From Thermococcus sp. (GTDB lineage Archaea > Methanobacteriota_B > Thermococci > Thermococcales > Thermococcaceae): a stretch of DNA of 9,935 bases. The first letter of the stretch is position 1. Each line of letters begins with the position of its first letter. The stretch spans positions 1 through 9,935 of the forward strand of contig NZ_JAMONU010000114.1 of the NCBI RefSeq assembly GCF_027066465.1. The letters run 5' to 3'. A model generated the notes under the pieces. The model did no database searches. It had not been told where the DNA came from and was given only the letters and a program-made list of their open reading frames with translations. Shown here in pieces: positions 6,728 to 9,935 of this stretch. Made by a program: the position numbers and the translations under genes.

Positions 6728-6770
6728 AGATTTGTAGGGTTCGTTTGAGAACCGAACTAGGCAGATTTGT
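6728..6770. promoter_or_regulatory. Nested inverted repeat flanked by a direct repeat (candidate operator)
   Basis: GGTTC (6738-6742) pairs with GAACC (6749-6753) around GTTTGA, and GTTCG (6739-6743) pairs with CGAAC (6753-6757). On either side lies AGATTTGT, at 6728-6735 and 6763-6770, 35 bp apart. The element sits between the two divergent promoters, just upstream of the protease BRE. It may bind a dimeric regulator acting on one or both directions. No known Thermococcales regulator motif fits exactly. Confidence 0.35.
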
Positions 6771-6785
6771 TCAATAAGATTTCAT

Positions 6786-6800
6786 ACAAAGATTTTTTAA
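6786..6800 (+). promoter_or_regulatory. Probable BRE/TATA promoter of the surface-glycan operon
   Basis: ACAAAGA (BRE-like, 6786-6792) is followed by TTTTTTAA (6793-6800). The predicted transcription start is about 6820-6826, which places the ATG at 6818 at or before the transcript start and supports the ATG at 6839. It is weaker than the divergent protease promoter. Confidence 0.5.
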
Positions 6801-6826
6801 CATGACACCGTTAGGGCATGAGGCCG

Positions 6827-6834
6827 GGTGGTGG
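6827..6834 (+). promoter_or_regulatory. Ribosome binding site that decides the start at 6839
   Basis: GGTGGTGG lies four bases before the ATG at 6839. The in-frame ATG at 6818 has no such site and would add seven residues before the membrane segment. Confidence 0.6.
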
Positions 6835-6838
6835 CTAC

Positions 6839-7507
6839 ATGGAAGTTAAAAAACTGGGCATCCTAATTGTTGTTATAGCTCTCATCGGCCTGCTTGTAAA
6901 CTCCGAAGTTCAGCACTATCAGGGCGGTGAGATATACGAGGCCGCCAACAAAGCATATGGCCTGCTCGTGAGGGGATTTAACGTTACGATAGTAGTTAAA
7001 ACCGTTAGCGGACAGACCATAACGGGGACGCTCCTCAGCGTTAGGGGTTCCACGATCTCAATAATCGTTAACGGCACCACCTACACCGTAGGGGGCCCCG
7101 AAGCGACGAGGGAGCAGATAAAAGCCAAGCTCATAAGGATAATCTACCACGGGAAAGTGTTTCTCTATGAGGTTCCGCCGAAGCTCGGAACGGGCTCGGA
7201 GGTCTTCGGTTCATTGATACCCGACCAGTTCTACTCGGTGAGGTACTCGGGAAAAATCTACATAGAGGGCAACGTCACGCCGATTCTAATAGGCATGCTG
7301 AAGTATCAGGCAGACTACAAGACGTACGGCTCGATAACCATAAACCAGCTCACGTCGAACGGAGCAGTGATAACCGCCAGCATGGTCCCCGTCCAGTATC
7401 TCATACATTACCTGAAGGACTACAAGGTCTACACCTATGGCCTCCTCTACGTTAATTCCGACGAGAGGAACATGAAGCTGACGCTCCTTGAGGTGAGAAC
7501 TTCATGA
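6839..7507 (+). CDS. Membrane-anchored extracellular protein of unknown function (222 aa)
   Basis: I do not recognise this protein. A short positively charged start (MEVKK) is followed by one hydrophobic segment, residues about 6-20, that can act as a signal anchor or uncleaved signal peptide. The remainder is soluble, mixed alpha/beta, without cysteines, and most likely outside the cell. Residues about 50-85 (VKTVSGQTITGTLLSVRG and following) form a run of short strands with a superficial Sm-fold look, too weak to call. There are three N-x-S/T sequons (N48, N78, N145). The start at 6839 is chosen for its ribosome binding site and the predicted transcript start; the alternative at 6818 would give 229 aa. 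Its stop overlaps the next gene's start (ATGA at 7504-7507), so it is the first gene of a translationally coupled envelope operon. A role as periplasm-side partner of the downstream polymerase-like proteins is conjecture. Confidence 0.8.
   Translation: MEVKKLGILIVVIALIGLLVNSEVQHYQGGEIYEAANKAYGLLVRGFNVTIVVKTVSGQTITGTLLSVRGSTISIIVNGTTYTVGGPEATREQIKAKLIRIIYHGKVFLYEVPPKLGTGSEVFGSLIPDQFYSVRYSGKIYIEGNVTPILIGMLKYQADYKTYGSITINQLTSNGAVITASMVPVQYLIHYLKDYKVYTYGLLYVNSDERNMKLTLLEVRTS
7490..7496 (+). promoter_or_regulatory. Ribosome binding site within the upstream gene, for the gene at 7504
   Basis: GAGGTGA lies seven bases before the ATG at 7504, inside the coding region of the 222-aa gene. It supports the ATGA-coupled start. 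Confidence 0.6.
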
Positions 7508-8487
7508 GACTGCCGGTTCTAATTCCTATCCTCTTCATAACGTACGTCGCCGTTGGACTAGCTGAACCAAAGACGATAGCGGTGAGCACGGCCTTCGCTC
7601 TCTTCATCCTGTGGGGAATAAAGAAGGGAAGCGAGATAGAGTGGAGGGACTTAGGACTAGATATACAAGAGGAATATATCAACTGGGCCTTCTGGATAGC
7701 CATAGGCATAATCCTACTTCAGATAGCCCTCCTCAGAAAGGTGCCCCTCCTGGAGCCGGCCATTAGAACCCACCTAAACCCGAGGCTGACGGCACTGACG
7801 TATTTTCTCGGGGTTCCATCCTCGACGTATCTGTTCATGAAGAAAAAGAGATACGCCCTGCTCTACCCCCTGGCCGTTTCACTGTACGCCTACAGAACCC
7901 CAATACTGGTATCGGTTCTCGCCATGGCCTTTGCCTACTACGAGGAGGCCCGCGAAAGGGGGAGGCTCTCGCGGGTAAAGTTGGCAGGCCTGTTTGGAGT
8001 GGGGGCGCTTCTCCTCGGTGCCGTGACGTACCTCAGGGGCAACGGTCTGTCAAGCCTCTGGGTGAGGTTTCAGAGCACGGTCTCTGTCCTCGACGTCATA
8101 GTCTGGAGGGGCAACTGGGACGGAACTTACAGGGGAGCTCTCCAGTGGGCGGGGGTGACCTCCTACTTCAAAGGGGGCTATTCCCCAAGGGGGCTTGTCG
8201 CGAAGTTCCTCTACGTCCACACGGGGGCAACCATTACACCGACTCTCCTCGGCGGAATGTACCTTGACTTCGGGGTCTTTGCCCTCATCGAGGGGTTCCT
8301 GCTCGGACTCTACTACGGGATGATTTTAAAGGCGAGACATCCCATAACGAAGGCAATCTACTACTCAACCCTCGCCTACGGAATTGTTGGCGTTGAAACC
8401 GGAATCCTCGACCTTCCAGTTTACGCGCTGTTCCTCATCGGGGCTTACATCCTCTACCGGGGGTGGAGGGGAGTGAGGGGACGATGA
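7504..8487 (+). CDS. Polytopic membrane protein, oligosaccharide repeat-unit (Wzy-like) polymerase family
   Basis: This protein of 327 residues has about ten hydrophobic segments (roughly 4-20, 24-39, 60-77, 98-111, 117-129, 133-146, 158-176, 247-271, 284-297, 303-319). It resembles the O-antigen/oligosaccharide repeat-unit polymerase family, which joins lipid-linked glycan repeats outside the membrane. Supporting signatures are KVPLLEPAIR (79-88), recalling the family's G-[IV]-PLL...R motif, an intramembrane YRTP (R131), a long hydrophilic loop (about 178-246) with several Arg, and GGMYLDFGVFALIEGFLLG near the end. The same landmarks recur in the next gene, so the two are paralogues. GAGGTGA (7490-7496) precedes the ATG at 7504, which overlaps the upstream stop. 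The assignment rests on motif layout; a flippase or another glycan-transfer membrane enzyme is possible. Confidence 0.68.
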   Translation: MRLPVLIPILFITYVAVGLAEPKTIAVSTAFALFILWGIKKGSEIEWRDLGLDIQEEYINWAFWIAIGIILLQIALLRKVPLLEPAIRTHLNPRLTALTYFLGVPSSTYLFMKKKRYALLYPLAVSLYAYRTPILVSVLAMAFAYYEEARERGRLSRVKLAGLFGVGALLLGAVTYLRGNGLSSLWVRFQSTVSVLDVIVWRGNWDGTYRGALQWAGVTSYFKGGYSPRGLVAKFLYVHTGATITPTLLGGMYLDFGVFALIEGFLLGLYYGMILKARHPITKAIYYSTLAYGIVGVETGILDLPVYALFLIGAYILYRGWRGVRGR

Positions 8488-9551
8488 GGCCCGAACGGCT
8501 GTTTGTGGCTTTCGTAATCCTTTACTTCTCGGCGGCTCTTGTTGGAAAAATCGTCTACTCCAGCTTCCTTGGGGGAATTAAGCCCCTCCCCCTCGTTTAC
8601 GCCCTGACGTTCCTCCTCCTGCTTTTCGCAGGACTCAAGATTGAAATAAGGGTTTCTTCATGGATTTTTTTCGCCGCTGGAACCGTCCTGCTGGTCGTTC
8701 TGGGCTGGCCCTACCTCCTCGGCGGTCTCGCCGCACTGGCATTGCTCAAGTTCCTAATGGACAACAACGCCCTTGAGAGGGGCGTCGCTCCCGCTGTGGT
8801 TGTTTCGATTGCACTCGTTATTATAGCCTCTGTACTGGGTGGGGTCCCCCTCCTCAACCCCAGCCTGAGGTTCACCTGGGTGCGCTACCTCTACCTAGCG
8901 GCCGGCTACATAACGGTGGGAGCCGTCGCAGCGAAGCCCTCGCTCATTCCCTTCATCGTTGGGGAGGGGATAGCGGTAGCCGGAACCTCAAGGACGATTG
9001 GAGTGGGCGTTGCCGTTGCGTACCTGATGGGGGTTCTCTACCGGAGTGCAAAAACCAAAAGACCCTACCTTAGAAAAGTTCTCCCCATCGTCGCGTTGCT
9101 ACTCCTGATAGTTTTCCTCGCGAGGTACAGCGCCACGGTTAGGGGATACTCGGTGTGGAAGCTCGGGTTTTTGGGAAGCCTTCTCTACAGGCCCGCAAGC
9201 TCCTACACGGTTTACGAGAGGCTTTTCCAGATGGGAATGCCCCTCGGCAGGCACAGGCTTCTCTTCATGGACAACCCAACGTACTACGTCGGGAGGCTCT
9301 TCGGGAAGGAAATAGGATACACTTACACGCTCATAGGGGAGCCTGCCTACGACTTTGGGATTTTCGGACTTTTGGAGGCCCTTCTCATAGGGACGCTTCT
9401 CAGGAAGGCCTCAAAAAACCCCTTCACCGGCGCCTTTGCCCTCACCGTTGGAACCCTGATGCTGGACATAGGGGTTGAGGGAACGTTCTTGGCAACGCTT
9501 TTTTACCTGGCATACCTCTCAAGGGGGGAAGGTGATGAAAGTGAGAGGTAA
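8484..9551 (+). CDS. Second polytopic oligosaccharide repeat-unit (Wzy-like) polymerase family protein
   Basis: This protein of 355 residues has about ten membrane segments and is paralogous to the preceding one. Shared landmarks in the same order are GVPLLNPSLR (120-129) for KVPLLEPAIR, TSRT (R170) for YRTP, a long polar loop (about 214-283) ending in TYTLIGE, and YDFGIFGLLEALLIG (289-303) for LDFGVFALIEGFLLG. It probably polymerises or transfers lipid-linked oligosaccharide outside the membrane, inferred from family style. The loop here has its own sequence (for example a PLGRHRLLFMDNP segment), so the substrates may differ. The ATG at 8484 overlaps the upstream TGA as ATGA and follows a GAGTGAGGGG stretch (8471-8480). 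An in-frame GTG at 8463 would add seven residues but fits less well. The C-terminal charged tail overlaps the next gene. Confidence 0.68.
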   Translation: MRPERLFVAFVILYFSAALVGKIVYSSFLGGIKPLPLVYALTFLLLLFAGLKIEIRVSSWIFFAAGTVLLVVLGWPYLLGGLAALALLKFLMDNNALERGVAPAVVVSIALVIIASVLGGVPLLNPSLRFTWVRYLYLAAGYITVGAVAAKPSLIPFIVGEGIAVAGTSRTIGVGVAVAYLMGVLYRSAKTKRPYLRKVLPIVALLLLIVFLARYSATVRGYSVWKLGFLGSLLYRPASSYTVYERLFQMGMPLGRHRLLFMDNPTYYVGRLFGKEIGYTYTLIGEPAYDFGIFGLLEALLIGTLLRKASKNPFTGAFALTVGTLMLDIGVEGTFLATLFYLAYLSRGEGDESER

Positions 9552-9935
9552 GCTCGTCCCGCTTATGGTTTTCCTATCGGCCGTTGCACTACAGCTTGCA
9601 ACGTTTCCGCCATGGAACACCCTTACCTACGACGGTGCCCTCTACATCGACATAGCGAGAAACCTAGTCGCCAACCCCACCAACTTCACCTACCAGGGAG
9701 TTTACATGATGTACAGACCGCCGGTTTACCCCTATACGCTCTCCCTGTTCTACCACTTTATTCACGCTCCCCTGAGTCAGTTAGAGGCCGCAAGACTCGT
9801 CTCGGTTCTCTTCTTTGGGCTTACCGCAGTCGTAGTATACCTGCTGACCAAGGAACTCTTTGGCGGCGAAATCAGAGGAGCGATTGCAGCCATGTTCTTC
9901 ACACTCAACCCGCTAGCGTTTACGATGGGAAGCCG
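9535..9935 (+). CDS. GT-C/PMT-type (ArnT-like, family 39) membrane glycosyltransferase, N-terminal part
   Basis: 133 complete codons are visible before the window ends. After a membrane segment (about 8-23) comes a first extracellular loop with TYDGALYIDIARNL (D33, Y37, D39), as expected for the acidic catalytic loop of GT-C enzymes. MMYRPPVYPYTLSLF (R61-P62-P63) matches the RPP-x-YP signature seen in archaeal and bacterial PMT/ArnT relatives. Further membrane segments lie at about 86-101 and 113-127. Such enzymes use polyprenyl-phosphate sugars to glycosylate lipids or proteins outside the membrane. The ATG at 9535 overlaps the upstream gene by 17 bp and is preceded by GGGGGG (9523-9528). 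The in-frame GTG at 9541 has GGTGAT (9531-9536) at good spacing and is a real alternative. The acceptor cannot be deduced. Confidence 0.75.
   Translation, partial: MKVRGKLVPLMVFLSAVALQLATFPPWNTLTYDGALYIDIARNLVANPTNFTYQGVYMMYRPPVYPYTLSLFYHFIHAPLSQLEAARLVSVLFFGLTAVVVYLLTKELFGGEIRGAIAAMFFTLNPLAFTMGS

Noticed and set aside
6739..6757. SurR redox regulator site (GTTN3AAC)
   Set aside because: The closest match is GTTTGAGAAC, which has four bases rather than three between half-sites.
6818..6838. ATG at 6818 as start of the 222-aa gene
   Set aside because: It has no upstream Shine-Dalgarno sequence and falls at or before the predicted transcription start, whereas GGTGGTGG precedes the ATG at 6839.
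6648..6838. Thermococcales glycolytic motif (TATCAC-N5-GTGATA) or small RNA gene in the divergent region
   Set aside because: I found no match to the motif on either strand, and no stable hairpin with a T-run indicating an independent RNA.
8463..8483. GTG at 8463 as start of the second polymerase-like gene
   Set aside because: The ATG at 8484 makes the same ATGA overlap seen at the preceding junction and has a better purine-rich site before it. The GTG would only add a short Gly/Glu-rich leader.
1..9935. CRISPR array, tRNA, rRNA, insertion sequence or defence genes
   Set aside because: There are no regularly spaced repeats, no tRNA-like cloverleaf signals in the gaps, no transposase-like proteins and no terminal inverted repeats. 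Almost the whole window is accounted for by genes.

Overview
The window looks like a hyperthermophilic euryarchaeon of the Thermococcales, most likely Thermococcus. It has a moderately high GC content, GGTG-type ribosome binding sites, BRE/TATA archaeal promoters, an archaeal NMD3 gene beside a DUF424 gene, and a giant pyrolysin-like secreted subtilase. This placement comes from gene content and style, not from a database match.

Minus strand, positions 1-6647: a very large secreted serine protease (2019 aa) is followed after 45 bp by a small DUF424 protein, and after another 47 bp by the first 65 codons of archaeal nmd3, which runs off the window. The last two are conserved information-processing genes. 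Each appears to have its own TTTTTAA promoter element, so they need not be co-transcribed with the protease.

Positions 6648-6838 are a divergent intergenic region. It holds a strong BRE/TATA promoter for the protease, a weaker one for the rightward genes, and between them a nested inverted repeat flanked by a short direct repeat, which may be a shared operator.

Plus strand, positions 6839-9935: a tightly packed operon with ATGA overlaps. It encodes a membrane-anchored extracellular protein of unknown function, two polytopic membrane proteins that are recognisable paralogues resembling oligosaccharide repeat-unit (Wzy-like) polymerases, and the start of a GT-C/PMT-type (ArnT-like) membrane glycosyltransferase that runs off the window. 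Together they suggest a cell-surface glycan or glycoprotein assembly module.

The most remarkable object is the protease. Its catalytic Asp and His are 592 residues apart. The intervening segment contains a Rossmann/ThuA-like domain that itself seems interrupted by a PPC-like beta-sandwich, and a second PPC-like copy lies in the C-terminal part. Nearly all of its roughly 50 N-glycosylation sequons lie outside the propeptide and the catalytic core. I see no RNA genes, CRISPR arrays, insertion sequences or integrase-type elements. No gap between genes exceeds 300 bases.
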